Origin: Mangrovibacterium lignilyticum
Lineage (GTDB): Bacteria; Bacteroidota; Bacteroidia; Bacteroidales; Prolixibacteraceae
Assembly (NCBI RefSeq): GCF_010882175.1
Contig: NZ_WKLH01000002.1
Location: 620,001 to 684,000 of the forward strand
Reading direction: 5' to 3'
DNA length: 64,000 nucleotides
The notes under the pieces are model-generated. The model ran no database searches. It was not told where the DNA came from and saw nothing but the letters and a program-made list of their open reading frames with translations. This document shows positions 15,751 through 25,591 of this stretch, one piece after another; position 1 is the stretch's first letter, and each line of letters opens with the position of its first letter. Both the position numbers and the translations under genes were made by a program.

Positions 15751-18570
15751 CTATGATTTCACAAAGCGCAACACCTCCGTTTTGTTTGTAAATTCCACAT
15801 TCACAATATAAATCCCGGTATTCATGTCAGGCAAACTAAACTCTTTCCGGTAATCACCGTTCACCTGAAGATTTAGTAGCTTCTTTTGAAGCACCCGACC
15901 TGAAACGTCAATGACCGTCACCGATTTAATAACATCGCCATTGCTGAACCCCACCAAGGTAAACGACGGGTTGTTAACCGGGTTAGGAACAACGTAAATA
16001 TCGTTCAGTTTCTCCTGAAGGTCATTCATCCCGGTTGAAAAATCGGGCGTACAGCTTCCCTGGTTATTTGGCGTAAAAAATGCCACAACCTCTTTTGTCT
16101 TGCTGTCTCCATCTGCATCAGTCACTGTTAATATAAAGGACGCCATTCCACATGTCGCGCATTTAAATTCAGCGACATTGTCTGTAATCTCCACACTCCC
16201 GTTTGTTACATTGGCAGCAACAAATGAAGCAGTAGCCTCATAGCCTTTGAAGAACTCAGTCAAATTGATCGTAATTGGTTTGTTAACCGACTGGATAAAA
16301 TGTGGTTTAGCCATCCATTGCAGGTAATCTTCCAACTCGGTATAACCGTCACTGTCAAGATCCTGATTGGCTTCAGAGTAATCACCTTCAACCGAATTTA
16401 TATTTAGATTGTAGTAGTTTTCCCACCAATTAGGAAGGCCGTCTCCATCACTATCCCAGGATGCATCGCGGCTCTCTTCCGGGTAATCTTCCCAGCTACT
16501 AACATCCGCCTGATCATCGGGCAAGCCCGCTTTTCCGGAAACGCTGCCGGAGTAGGTGTATGTTCCGTTTAACGACTCATTAATCACCCGAACATCATGG
16601 TCATCGAGTTTCGGCTGAACGCATCCCACGTCAGACAAAACATCTTTGTAGGCTGCTTTGGCTGTCTGTGTTTCAACATAAGATTCGAAGAAAGGCTCGC
16701 TTACAAAGGTCTCCCAATCAACAATAGCACCATTCGATATCGTAAATTTTCGACCTTCGTCCTGGTTCGTTTCATCAAAATGGCCAGGCATCACATTGCC
16801 ATCGAAATAAGCTCTTTGTGTTCCATTTCCCGTGCCTTCATGTTGCATGTTTAATGCATAAAAGAAATTAGTTGCCGCTCCCGGTTTATAATAGTTGCCT
16901 ACAAAGTTGACTTCCATTGCTCCACCGTCGGTAGCCCGGTGGCCCCAGTTGTAAACCACATTGTTCCGTAAATCGAGTCTTCCCGCATAGTAACCGTTTC
17001 CGTCCAGCCCTCCGGCTAAACTCCAGTTACGCCCTTCGCAATGGGCCAGCAAGTTATGATGGAAGCTACCAACATCGCCACCAATACTGGCCGCATAGCC
17101 GTGAGCAGTACCTTCCGGATAATTCGGGTGACCAGCAACATTTAATGCTTCAGAAATCAGCGTTCGTTGCAGGCTGATATTTTTCCCCGAACGGGAACTA
17201 AATGCCTCATCAATCGTCCAGCTAATAGAGCAGTGGTCGATGATGCAGTTATTGCTTCCCTGCATCCCCATGCCGTCCAAGCCATGATCGTAATCACCAA
17301 TATTTCCTCGTCTAACCCGAATATTCTGAACAATCGCATCGTTTGCTCCACTCAGACCAAAAGGTGCATCGCGCAGGCAAATTCCTTTTCCGGGAGCAGT
17401 TTGGCCAGCAATAGTCACATAACTACTCGCCAAAACCAAACGGGATTGTAATGTTATCAATCCTGAAACATCGAAAACAATTGTTCGGGGGCCGGTTTCA
17501 TTTTCTATGGCATATCGCAAACTACCTTCGCCACTATCATCCAGATTGGTAACGTGTACCACTTTACCTCCACGGCCACCTTTAGCATAGCGTCCGTAAC
17601 CTTCAGCTCCGGGGAAAGAGAGCTGAGCCAAACGAAATGACCATATATTTCCTTTGGTCAGTGTTCCGTCTTCCTTCTGTTCATCAATTCGCCAGAAATA
17701 ATCGTTTTGCGTATTCAAGCCGGTCAATTGATATTCAGTTTCAGCTTGGGAACCTTTATACGCAGCATCATCTGTTGTCGCATCAGCCACTGTTGCTGAA
17801 TCGGTAGCAAAATAAATTAGGTGCAAAGTCGCTTCATCATCGGCTGTCCAGCTAAGTGCCACCGATCCGTTATCGGCAACTACATGTTCGTCCCCATTTT
17901 CAGGACTTGGGCTGATGGCTTGGTCGAGCATATTTGGCGTGTTGAGCTCGATGCCGTTTACAACAACATTTTTAAAATCTTCGTCACCAGCTGTCTCTGC
18001 CCTAAACGTGATTGCAACATTTTCTGATTCCTGCACGGTAAAAGTCAGATAAACAATCTTAGCTTCGTAATTGGTAGCGGCTCGGATTGTTGGAACAACA
18101 TTGTCCTCAACAAGCTCTCCGTTAACAAGAATATCGACAGGGCTAAACGTCCCCGCTGTCGGACTATCAACATTATTCAAATAAACCAGCAAGGAATGAT
18201 CCCCGGCTTCAAGTCCGCTGATGGTCAATGTGATTTCACCTCCAGCATTGCCATTGTCTACAGTTACACCATCACTGACTAACTTTGCCGTGCCAATTCC
18301 GGCTTTATACCAATTACTTTTCAATCCAACTCCGGCTGCACCTGTCTTCTCCAAGGTAAAGCTAACACCGTCAAATGTCATGCTTACAGGATTTGTATAG
18401 CTAACCCAAGGCTCATAGCCAGGTGTGTTGGTTTCAGATTCACTTCTCCCGGCTTGGTTGAAGTCGATCTTTACAATTGGGCTTCCGGCCCACAGAGAAA
18501 CTGAGAACATAATTCCGCAAAAAGTTGGAAAAACCCGCCTCGTCAGCATCTTTAATACTTGATATCTCAT
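15751..18570 (-). CDS. Multidomain PL1-type pectate lyase with type IX secretion tail
   Basis: A 939-residue secreted protein. After a signal peptide (to ~28) come a carbohydrate-binding-like beta-sandwich (~30-205) and a fibronectin-III-like domain (~210-310). The PL1 right-handed beta-helix (~315-660) opens with FPGAEGYGRYAKGGRGG and contains IAGQTAPGKGICLR and IIDHCSISWTIDEAFS. A thrombospondin-type-3 calcium motif (DSDGDGLPNWWE) and an Ig-like region follow. The last ~80 residues are a type IX secretion sorting domain (VVPNPVNNPSF, DVSGRVLQ, MNTGIYIVNV, final FVKS). It should cleave polygalacturonate outside the cell by beta-elimination. Last gene of the five-gene operon starting at 25102. 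The other pectate lyase of the operon lacks the sorting tail. Confidence 0.9.
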   Translation of the reverse strand: MRYQVLKMLTRRVFPTFCGIMFSVSLWAGSPIVKIDFNQAGRSESETNTPGYEPWVSYTNPVSMTFDGVSFTLEKTGAAGVGLKSNWYKAGIGTAKLVSDGVTVDNGNAGGEITLTISGLEAGDHSLLVYLNNVDSPTAGTFSPVDILVNGELVEDNVVPTIRAATNYEAKIVYLTFTVQESENVAITFRAETAGDEDFKNVVVNGIELNTPNMLDQAISPSPENGDEHVVADNGSVALSWTADDEATLHLIYFATDSATVADATTDDAAYKGSQAETEYQLTGLNTQNDYFWRIDEQKEDGTLTKGNIWSFRLAQLSFPGAEGYGRYAKGGRGGKVVHVTNLDDSGEGSLRYAIENETGPRTIVFDVSGLITLQSRLVLASSYVTIAGQTAPGKGICLRDAPFGLSGANDAIVQNIRVRRGNIGDYDHGLDGMGMQGSNNCIIDHCSISWTIDEAFSSRSGKNISLQRTLISEALNVAGHPNYPEGTAHGYAASIGGDVGSFHHNLLAHCEGRNWSLAGGLDGNGYYAGRLDLRNNVVYNWGHRATDGGAMEVNFVGNYYKPGAATNFFYALNMQHEGTGNGTQRAYFDGNVMPGHFDETNQDEGRKFTISNGAIVDWETFVSEPFFESYVETQTAKAAYKDVLSDVGCVQPKLDDHDVRVINESLNGTYTYSGSVSGKAGLPDDQADVSSWEDYPEESRDASWDSDGDGLPNWWENYYNLNINSVEGDYSEANQDLDSDGYTELEDYLQWMAKPHFIQSVNKPITINLTEFFKGYEATASFVAANVTNGSVEITDNVAEFKCATCGMASFILTVTDADGDSKTKEVVAFFTPNNQGSCTPDFSTGMNDLQEKLNDIYVVPNPVNNPSFTLVGFSNGDVIKSVTVIDVSGRVLQKKLLNLQVNGDYRKEFSLPDMNTGIYIVNVEFTNKTEVLRFVKS

Positions 18571-18605
18571 TAAGTTTAGTTTTGATTTGCAACGAAGGTT
18601 TCAGG

Positions 18606-19280
18606 CTACAGTTCAATTCCTTTTTCCCGCAAACGTTCATGCCATTCTTCACTGGCTTTATTCAAGTCATAACCTTCTTTCGACAGGTAGTTATTAATCC
18701 GGCCTTTGTATTTACCAAACCAGGCATGTTTTGCTTTTGATGAACCGGCATCCATCGCTTTTTCGCGCGCCTCAACCAACGCATTCCAAATGTAGGTTTT
18801 CTGGTCTTTGGTCAAGTCGGGAAGCATATCCAAATAGCCATCCCAGGTATGCACCAACACACTGTAAGTCATACCATTTTTAACTTCATCAATTTGCTCC
18901 GCAGTCAGTTCTTTAGACAAGTCTTTTAAATACGATTTATGCAGTTTAGCCAGATCCTTTTCGCGCTTGGCGTTTAGCTTCTCAATCTCCTTTTCTTTCT
19001 TGGCCTTTTCGAGATCCGATTTTTTCAGTTCCTCTATTTTCTCGTCTGTGGTGTCGTGAATGCCATTCAATCGGTAATACTGTGCCGCAATTAAGTCCTG
19101 CACCTGCTTCTCTTTCGCGGCATCCTTCAAATCCATGGACTCAACAATTTTTGCTGCCCTTCCGGATACGACTTCCCAATATTCTTGATTGGTAAACTCT
19201 TTATAATTCATTTGCTGTGCCATTCCGCTCAGGCTAAAAACCAGGATCGACACAAAAGCGATTAAACTTATCTTTTTCAT
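18606..19280 (-). CDS. DUF3826 secreted protein
   Basis: A 224-residue exported protein with a signal peptide ending near SLSGMAQQ. The body resembles DUF3826, a helical family common in pectin utilization loci of Bacteroidota. The middle (residues ~80-125) is a long charged helix rich in Lys and Glu, probably coiled coil. The C-terminal part contains WDGYLDMLPDLTKDQKTYI and WFGKYKGRINNYLSKEGYDL. The function is unknown. It lies 35 bases upstream of the large pectate lyase and 18 downstream of the isomerase-like lipoprotein. Confidence 0.8.
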   Translation of the reverse strand: MKKISLIAFVSILVFSLSGMAQQMNYKEFTNQEYWEVVSGRAAKIVESMDLKDAAKEKQVQDLIAAQYYRLNGIHDTTDEKIEELKKSDLEKAKKEKEIEKLNAKREKDLAKLHKSYLKDLSKELTAEQIDEVKNGMTYSVLVHTWDGYLDMLPDLTKDQKTYIWNALVEAREKAMDAGSSKAKHAWFGKYKGRINNYLSKEGYDLNKASEEWHERLREKGIEL

Positions 19281-19298
19281 CTTGTCTGCTTGTTAGTT

Positions 19299-20198
19299 TT
19301 ATTGAAAAATTGATTTTAAGTAAGCCACATTGGCTCCGAAATTTCCACGAACATCGCGTGGGTTATTGGCGTCTCTCGACCGTTCTACAATTAACCAGCC
19401 ACTCCATCCCATTTTATCGAGCGTACTCTTCACCTTCTGCATGTCAATCTCGGGATCGTTCTCTAACCAAACGCTATCTTTATTGGTTGCGTGTATCTGG
19501 CAGATCCGGTCGGCTCCCAGTATTTCAAGTTCCTGGTATAAATCGCGTCCGGCTTTCAGAGGGTTTGAGAAGTTGAAACTAATTTGAATAGCCGGACTAC
19601 CAATTTCGTCCAACAGTTGCACTTCACCCGTTGCATCCAGTGCGGTTTCGATTCCAATTACGACTTCAGCTTCTTCGGCATATTTTGCCACCTCTTTTAG
19701 CCGTTCAACAATAGCCTCGCGGCGTTCCGGATGTTGCACAAGGTCACCTTCGACGCCCAAAGGCAGAAATCCAACTTTTGTGCCAACCTTTTTCATGCTA
19801 GTAATGCAATCACGAACCGCCTGAACTGCAGTTTCCTTATAGGGGAACGATTGAGCATAAAAACCGGACATGGACAAGGCACAAATTTCAATTCCGTTAT
19901 CTTTTGATGCCTGTAAAAACAAGTTCAGCAATGAATCGTTGGCCAGCTTGTTATCGAAAGTTGGTCTTTTCCCCAGACCTCCCATATCCACTTCCAATCC
20001 TTCAGCTCCAATTTCTTTCGCCAAAGGAAAAGCACTGAGCTTTTGCCGTTTTAGAATCATCAGGTCGACAACAGCAATTTTATACTGTTGTTCTTTTTCG
20101 CTTTTCTTACTTGCTGACTGGCAACTAACCGTATTCAGGCATAGCGCAGCAAGCAAAAAGAGACTTATGATTTTATAGTTTGATTTTTTCATTTTCAT
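19299..20198 (-). CDS. Secreted TIM-barrel sugar isomerase/epimerase-like lipoprotein
   Basis: A 299-residue lipoprotein (signal LLAALCLNTVSC, Cys 27 as anchor) with the AP-endonuclease-2/xylose-isomerase-like TIM barrel used by sugar-phosphate isomerases and epimerases. Barrel motifs include LEVDMGGLG, VVIGIETALD, IQISFNFSNP, RICQIHATNKD and GWLIVERSRD. The candidate metal ligands are Glu in GIETAL, Asn in SFNFSN, His in QIHATN and Glu in VERSR; the position usually Asp is Asn. Most relatives act in the cytoplasm, so the lipoprotein signal is notable. It would act in the periplasm or at the outer membrane on free sugars or oligosaccharide ends. Alternatively it has lost catalysis and binds ligand. 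Confidence 0.8.
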   Translation of the reverse strand: MKMKKSNYKIISLFLLAALCLNTVSCQSASKKSEKEQQYKIAVVDLMILKRQKLSAFPLAKEIGAEGLEVDMGGLGKRPTFDNKLANDSLLNLFLQASKDNGIEICALSMSGFYAQSFPYKETAVQAVRDCITSMKKVGTKVGFLPLGVEGDLVQHPERREAIVERLKEVAKYAEEAEVVIGIETALDATGEVQLLDEIGSPAIQISFNFSNPLKAGRDLYQELEILGADRICQIHATNKDSVWLENDPEIDMQKVKSTLDKMGWSGWLIVERSRDANNPRDVRGNFGANVAYLKSIFQ

Positions 20199-20215
20199 GT
20201 TAGTTTGATTTCAGT

Positions 20216-23200
20216 CTACATCTTTCGAAGCCAGAAAACAGCGTCCGAATCCTTGTTGGCTTTCAGCTGAACTGATTTTCCTCCTTTTACCCGAACGGAC
20301 TTACCGACCTGTTCGCCTGATGAAGGGGCAATTTGAACAAGCTGATAATTTCCGTTTGGAACTTCGACCGAATATTCGGGGTTTTTCCCATTCAAAAAGA
20401 AGATACTTCCTCCACCTGCTTGCTCTAATTTGTAGACCCCCTCTTCAGCAACATCCACTACGTTCATACCGGAAGCCGCGTCGAGAAAACCGTCAACTTT
20501 AATTGCAGGAATACCGGCAAGCGACCCGCCAGCCATAAAAACAGCCCACGCCCACTTATCCGATTGGTCGAATGAATACATGACTGCCTTTTCGGGGAAA
20601 GCTTTTTTATAAGTAAGTACATCACTGTATACCTGATCGAACGAACGTTTTCCGATCTTCTCCAAACGCATATGCTGACGAGGCGCTAAATGTTGACCGC
20701 CAAGTGGTGCAAATTGGCTACCGTCGTCACGACTCGACCAGTATCGAATATCAATCAAGTCAACGATTTTTGAGCGAACCGGGTCAGCCAGAATAGAATC
20801 CTGAACATCTTTGGTAGCGCTCAATCCTACCAACTCATGAATACCGGTTTCTTTTTCCCATTCAGCAATCGCATCCAGCCAGAACTGCATGAAATGAAGC
20901 GGTCCGGTATATTCGGCACTCAATAATTGAATGACACCATTATTATCCTTGAAATTATCCAAACACTGCCGGATGAACTTTCGATGCAATTCGCGACGAA
21001 CCGGGTTGGTTACATCGTAGAAATGCTGATCCATAAACACACGCTTGTCTCCTGCAAAAGGTACTGGCTCCGGAAAGCCGGTGTTATTGATATTATTGAC
21101 TGTTCGCCAGGGTGAATCAACCCAGTGTGCGCCTGCTTCAATAATGTTGTGTTGAAAATAATTTTGATGAATCAGCAATAGCCCTTCCTGATCGGCCATA
21201 TCGGCAAATTGCTTCAGGCGCCCCCAGTACCAAGGGTTGTATTTCGTCAAGTCATACTTGCTCAGGCCATCCCAAGCCAACTCTTTACCGCTACGGGCAA
21301 AAGGCAATTCGTAGTATGGAGCCCAAGCCTCACCATCCATCCTGCGGATGCGCTCGTGATCATCGCGACGGCGATCATACCAAAGCGCATAATGCTGCTC
21401 AGCCCCAATCATATTTGCATCCGTCATCCATTGGATGACATCCGTCAATCGATCGGTATATCCGGTTCCCAGTCTTCCCGGCACATAGCGTGTAATTGCG
21501 GGCTGGGCCTGTTTCACTTTTCGCGGACGCAAGCTACCGTTCCACCATGGCACCGTATGTCGTTTACCGGTCAGCACCTCTTCTCCGCGAACTAACCATC
21601 CGTTATCAACATGCATTTTTGGCGCTAATTCCTTCGGCGCATCGGTCGATTTTTTGATATTTAGCCTGCTGTATGCAATTGCATTTTCTGAAGCTAATGA
21701 GATTGGATTTTCGGCTGCCTTTTGTTCGATGAATTCAATCAATGTAACAGCCGGGTGTTCTGCAAATTTTGTTAGCTCTGCAGCTTCTTCCAAAGTCGGG
21801 CTACTCGTTTCATTGGTTGTTATATCAATCACCGGCGATTTGGGTAGTTTATCAGCCCCAATACGCTCGCCTAGTTGAGCAAAAAACAGACTTCGTGGAT
21901 GAATATGCTCATTGGCATTTTTCCAGTAGCCATTGCCTGCAAATTGTGCCCAGGCACCAAACGCCCAATTAGTCGCTCCCGGTGGGTTGTAGCACTCTAT
22001 TAATGCCGCAGAACATTGCCAGAACATGCAATTGGCAGCCGTCCATCCGGCGCCATGGTCATGCATTTCCCGATTCCGGAAACTCAGCGCATTACCATCA
22101 ACATTTACAATATCGAACAACGCTCCCGATGCCCAACTATCAACAGTACCGCTAAAGCTCGAAGCCAAATGCGATTCACACTGCACAAATGCATTTGGGC
22201 CGGCAGCACATGCTCCTGTTGAAAAATCGTGATACCCAAACTCCGCATACAAGCGCAGAAACAGACACTGCTGACCTTCGGTAAAAAAAGTATTGCGACG
22301 CAATGCTGCGATCTCGGACACAGGATCAAACGACATACAATCCTGGACAGTAATCCGCGATGCTGATTCGAAAACAGCAACAGCAGAGCCAGCCAGATTT
22401 TTAAATTGAACTCGTCTAACCCACGCATCCGTCGTATTTTCAAAACTGATTCCATTCCAGCAATGTTCTTCATCTTTCACATTGTCCGTATTGAAATCGG
22501 AAATAATACTCAAGTTCTCTATTCCAATGTGATTAATCCTTTCATCAGCCTGATAAGCTTGAACAAAAGCACCTCCGTATTTACGATCAAGAGCCGTCGT
22601 CAAGGGTGCATCCAGCACCAGGGTATCTCCTTTTACCGAGACCACGGTCCTATCCCATCGCAAATCTCTTCCCCCGGGCTTCCACCCCAGCCAATCCGTT
22701 TCGCCACCAAACCAATTCATTTGCAACAAGTCAATCCAGTTTTGGGTTGAAGGGCGTGTAATGGCCACTTTTGTGCCTACCGGAAACATCGTCGTATCTT
22801 CTACCTTCAACTTAAACGATCCGACAGGAACGTAATCCTGATTCAGCCCTACCTGCTTCTCATTCAGTGTTACCTCTTCCCCTTCGATCCGAATCAAAGT
22901 TTCACGGCTAATACCAGCGGCTTTTAAAACCGTGCCGTTATTTCCGAAACCGGCTCCGCGAATCACAATTCCGGAATCATGAATCATCAATCGGCCAGCC
23001 AGATTATACTGCCCCGGCTCTAACAACAAAGCACCTCTAAAACCATTCTTATCGAGAGGAAGCCCCGCCAAATAATTAATTGCTTGTTGCAAGCTTGCCG
23101 TAGCATCACCTTTTGTTGGCCCCAGCATCACTTTTACCGGAACAAAAGGAATATTCTCGGAAGAAGCCTTGTAGCCACAATAGGAAAAATCGGGAACCCG

Positions 23201-23383
23201 ATTTCCCAGCGTGTCCGCTGAATAAACCAAATTCCCGATTTCTGATAGCTGAAGCGGCGGTGTTTGTTCTTTTTTCTTCTGCGCATTTGCAGACCAAATA
23301 GCTCCTAAAGAAAGTAGTAGCAAAAAAACATGTTTCAACATCTTACTCATATTTCTTTTAAAGCGTCCGGACACCATCTTCAT
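20216..23383 (-). CDS. Large beta-helix plus TIM-barrel-like secreted protein (DUF6298-type)
   Basis: A 1055-residue exported protein. The signal peptide is MLKHVFLLLLSLGAIWSANA; translation may start at the ATG at 23383 or 23350 (MSKMLKHV). Residues ~60-500 are a right-handed parallel beta-helix of the pectate-lyase-3 type (KGDATASLQQAINYLAG, VIRGAGFGNNGTVL, many short repeated strands). Residues ~590-960 resemble a clan-A-type glycosidase barrel (DANMIGAEQHYALWYDRRRDD, LLLIHQNYFQHNI, a candidate Glu in LLSAEYTGP). The C-terminus is a small beta-sandwich. This fusion occurs in pectin loci and matches what I know as DUF6298; no activity is known to me. It is flanked within 18 bases on both sides by operon partners. 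Confidence 0.75.
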   Translation of the reverse strand: MKMVSGRFKRNMSKMLKHVFLLLLSLGAIWSANAQKKKEQTPPLQLSEIGNLVYSADTLGNRVPDFSYCGYKASSENIPFVPVKVMLGPTKGDATASLQQAINYLAGLPLDKNGFRGALLLEPGQYNLAGRLMIHDSGIVIRGAGFGNNGTVLKAAGISRETLIRIEGEEVTLNEKQVGLNQDYVPVGSFKLKVEDTTMFPVGTKVAITRPSTQNWIDLLQMNWFGGETDWLGWKPGGRDLRWDRTVVSVKGDTLVLDAPLTTALDRKYGGAFVQAYQADERINHIGIENLSIISDFNTDNVKDEEHCWNGISFENTTDAWVRRVQFKNLAGSAVAVFESASRITVQDCMSFDPVSEIAALRRNTFFTEGQQCLFLRLYAEFGYHDFSTGACAAGPNAFVQCESHLASSFSGTVDSWASGALFDIVNVDGNALSFRNREMHDHGAGWTAANCMFWQCSAALIECYNPPGATNWAFGAWAQFAGNGYWKNANEHIHPRSLFFAQLGERIGADKLPKSPVIDITTNETSSPTLEEAAELTKFAEHPAVTLIEFIEQKAAENPISLASENAIAYSRLNIKKSTDAPKELAPKMHVDNGWLVRGEEVLTGKRHTVPWWNGSLRPRKVKQAQPAITRYVPGRLGTGYTDRLTDVIQWMTDANMIGAEQHYALWYDRRRDDHERIRRMDGEAWAPYYELPFARSGKELAWDGLSKYDLTKYNPWYWGRLKQFADMADQEGLLLIHQNYFQHNIIEAGAHWVDSPWRTVNNINNTGFPEPVPFAGDKRVFMDQHFYDVTNPVRRELHRKFIRQCLDNFKDNNGVIQLLSAEYTGPLHFMQFWLDAIAEWEKETGIHELVGLSATKDVQDSILADPVRSKIVDLIDIRYWSSRDDGSQFAPLGGQHLAPRQHMRLEKIGKRSFDQVYSDVLTYKKAFPEKAVMYSFDQSDKWAWAVFMAGGSLAGIPAIKVDGFLDAASGMNVVDVAEEGVYKLEQAGGGSIFFLNGKNPEYSVEVPNGNYQLVQIAPSSGEQVGKSVRVKGGKSVQLKANKDSDAVFWLRKM

Positions 23384-23401
23384 TTTTAAAGTTTTAATTG
23401 A

Positions 23402-25102
23402 TTACCAAAGTTTACCGTCTTTTTTGTTCAACGTATCGTAATCATTCTCCTTGTTGGTCCAATCAACTTTCACAGTCGGATCAATTCCGTTAATGTATTT
23501 TTCGATGTTTGTATAACCATCGCCGTTAAGGTCTCCGTTAGCGTCAGATGGGTCATTCGGGTTCAATTTATACTTTTTCTCCCAAGCATCTGGCATACCA
23601 TCGCCATCAGAATCTTTGTAAGGTGTTCCTTTGTATTCAGGATAACCGCCAACTTGAGCAATATCGGTAATAATTCCTTTTTTGTACGAATCTTCCGGCA
23701 AACGACGGTATTTAAAATGAGGAACATGGCTTAAATCAACATTCTTCGGATATTCGACAACACCGGTTTTAACCTGCTTGGTAACACGCGCATCTACAGC
23801 ATCGCGTTTGGGGAAGGTAGCACCTGCATTGTCCAACACATATTCGAAAGCCTCTTTTGCAGGATAAATAGTCATATAAGGCATCGGATGCGGGTTATCC
23901 CATTTGATGTAGGGCGTATACTCGCCGGCATCTTCCATCTCTTCGATCTGCACACCACCATCCCAATTGTCTTTTGTTACTTTATCGTTTCCTTCAACAA
24001 CGTTTCCATTCACATAAACCAAGCCGTAAACTTTCCGGCCATTCATGGTATAACGCGATTCAGGCTTCAGTATTCGATGCCCCACTGGTGAATCAGCAGG
24101 CGTTAACGGACCAGGTTTAAAATAGTTATTGATGATGTTGTAACGAGCAGTCTGGTCTCCACCATCTAAAGAACGGTGTACCCAGTTAAACAAAACATTA
24201 TTGACAAAATTGAAGACACCATTCCAACCGATCGATGGATTCCTTCCGGTATTATCAGCCCAAAGGTTGCGAATAAAAGAACAATTCTCGCCACCAATGG
24301 TACTTCCAAAAGCATGATTCCAGGTATCCAGTCCTTCAGAAAAAATTGAATTTTGGATGGTGATATTCACGGTACCCAGTTTTTCTTCCGGTTTACGAGG
24401 ATCAGTCAGATACATGTGACGATAGATCGACATGTTTTCATCGAGTCCCCAGCTGGCCGAAATATGATCGAGCATAATGTTTCCGACCGGGTTACCACCA
24501 ATGGCATCGTCACGACGACCAACCCAGGTTTCACCCCTGCGGAAACGCATGTGACGAATGATCACATCGTGCGTATTAATCCAAACAGTTTCACCGGCAA
24601 TACAAACGCCATCGCCAGGTGCTGTTTGTCCGGCAATAGTGATATAAGGTGCCCGGATAATCAGTGGAGATTTAATGCGGATGATCCCTGCAACATTGAA
24701 AACAATAATCCGCGAACCACCAGTTTCGCAAGCTTCGCGAAAACTACCAGGACCATCATCGTTCAAGTTAGTTACTGTAATTACTTGTCCACCACGACCT
24801 CCAAAGGTGTACATACCGCCACCTTCAGCACCAGGGAAAGCAGGAATTACAGCCTGTGGCAAATCAGTCGGACGCTTTGCCCAAGGTACATATGGTTTCC
24901 CTTGAGCGGCTTCTTTTTCGATAGCCGGTATCGCTTTTTCCCAAGCTATGTCGGAATGCTCTTCCGCTGCCTTCATCAGTTCTTCTGCTGCATGTTTCAC
25001 TGAATCCGGAATTGTTGGATACTGTGCATACACAGAACCTGAATAGAATGTGCAGGCTGCTAATGCAATAACGACTCCTAATCTTCTAAACTTCTTTCTC
25101 AT
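23402..25102 (-). CDS. PL1-type pectate lyase
   Basis: A 566-residue exported enzyme (signal ending GSVYAQ). After a short helical segment (~30-75), the PL1-type beta-helix runs ~88-400: FPGAEGGGMYTFGGRGG, IAGQTAPGDGVCIAG, IIRHMRFRRGE and IMLDHISASWGLDENMS. The conserved basic and acidic residues in RFRRGE and RRDDAIGG are consistent with calcium-dependent beta-elimination of polygalacturonate. A thrombospondin-3/dockerin-like calcium segment (DSDGDGMPDAWE, then NGDLNGDGYTN) lies near the end. No type IX sorting domain is present. First gene of the operon running to 15751; its upstream region has a palindromic operator and a -7 box. Confidence 0.9.
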   Translation of the reverse strand: MRKKFRRLGVVIALAACTFYSGSVYAQYPTIPDSVKHAAEELMKAAEEHSDIAWEKAIPAIEKEAAQGKPYVPWAKRPTDLPQAVIPAFPGAEGGGMYTFGGRGGQVITVTNLNDDGPGSFREACETGGSRIIVFNVAGIIRIKSPLIIRAPYITIAGQTAPGDGVCIAGETVWINTHDVIIRHMRFRRGETWVGRRDDAIGGNPVGNIMLDHISASWGLDENMSIYRHMYLTDPRKPEEKLGTVNITIQNSIFSEGLDTWNHAFGSTIGGENCSFIRNLWADNTGRNPSIGWNGVFNFVNNVLFNWVHRSLDGGDQTARYNIINNYFKPGPLTPADSPVGHRILKPESRYTMNGRKVYGLVYVNGNVVEGNDKVTKDNWDGGVQIEEMEDAGEYTPYIKWDNPHPMPYMTIYPAKEAFEYVLDNAGATFPKRDAVDARVTKQVKTGVVEYPKNVDLSHVPHFKYRRLPEDSYKKGIITDIAQVGGYPEYKGTPYKDSDGDGMPDAWEKKYKLNPNDPSDANGDLNGDGYTNIEKYINGIDPTVKVDWTNKENDYDTLNKKDGKLW

Positions 25103-25388
25103 AATATTATACTTTTCTACAATTACCTCTAGATCAATTGCTTATTTTCATTTCAATTATTAAACAAAAACTATTCCCTATATTTTTAGCAAATAGCAGT
25201 TACCAATAGGTGAGGTGCCGCTAATTGGATCACACCCAACGGGGCACAAGTAGTGTGTTTTACTTGTAGCTTCTTCATTAAACATCTATTTCCAGCACAT
25301 CGGTTAATGAGGTTTAATTGAGTGCAACATGTTCGAATTCATTTTGAAATATCTTAACAGAAACACTTCTCTCATCATGTTACGTCTT

Positions 25389-25396
25389 CAAAAATA
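25389..25396 (-). promoter_or_regulatory. Candidate -7 box of the pectate lyase operon
   Basis: On the minus strand the sequence is TATTTTTG, an exact TAnnTTTG match. The palindromic operator begins 8 bases upstream of it, occupying the place where a -33 box would be. Confidence 0.5.
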
Positions 25397-25404
25397 ATAC
25401 AAAA

Positions 25405-25420
25405 ATGATAACGTTTACAT
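25405..25420. promoter_or_regulatory. Palindromic operator copy 1 (pectate lyase operon)
   Basis: ATGATAACGTTTACAT, two mismatches from the shared palindrome ATGTAAACGTTTACAT. The centre CG and the right arm are intact. It lies about 300 bases before the pectate lyase start. Confidence 0.65.
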
Positions 25421-25591
25421 TTTACAGGGCACTATTTACGAGTATTTTAAACTTTATTTTTAAAACTAACATGTAATCGTTACAACACCAGAATATTACT
25501 TTTAAAAATAGGTTGTAGAACATACTGAGGGTCTCTTTTAGAAAAATTAAAAAATGGTTTAACATGAAAACTCCTTTTTAAGGAAAGAAAA

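Larger units (their letters stand above)
25103..25591. other. Gene-free control region upstream of the pectate lyase operon
   Basis: About 490 bases, AT-rich, with no gene. It contains a -7 box and operator-like palindromes (25389-25420) and a weaker related site, TGTAATCGTTACA, at 25472-25484. The implied 5' leader of the lyase operon is about 280 bases. I recognise no riboswitch in it. Confidence 0.6.

Noticed and set aside
24353-25003. Plus-strand frame of 216 residues
   Set aside because: It lies fully antisense to the well-supported pectate lyase gene and shows no recognised motifs.
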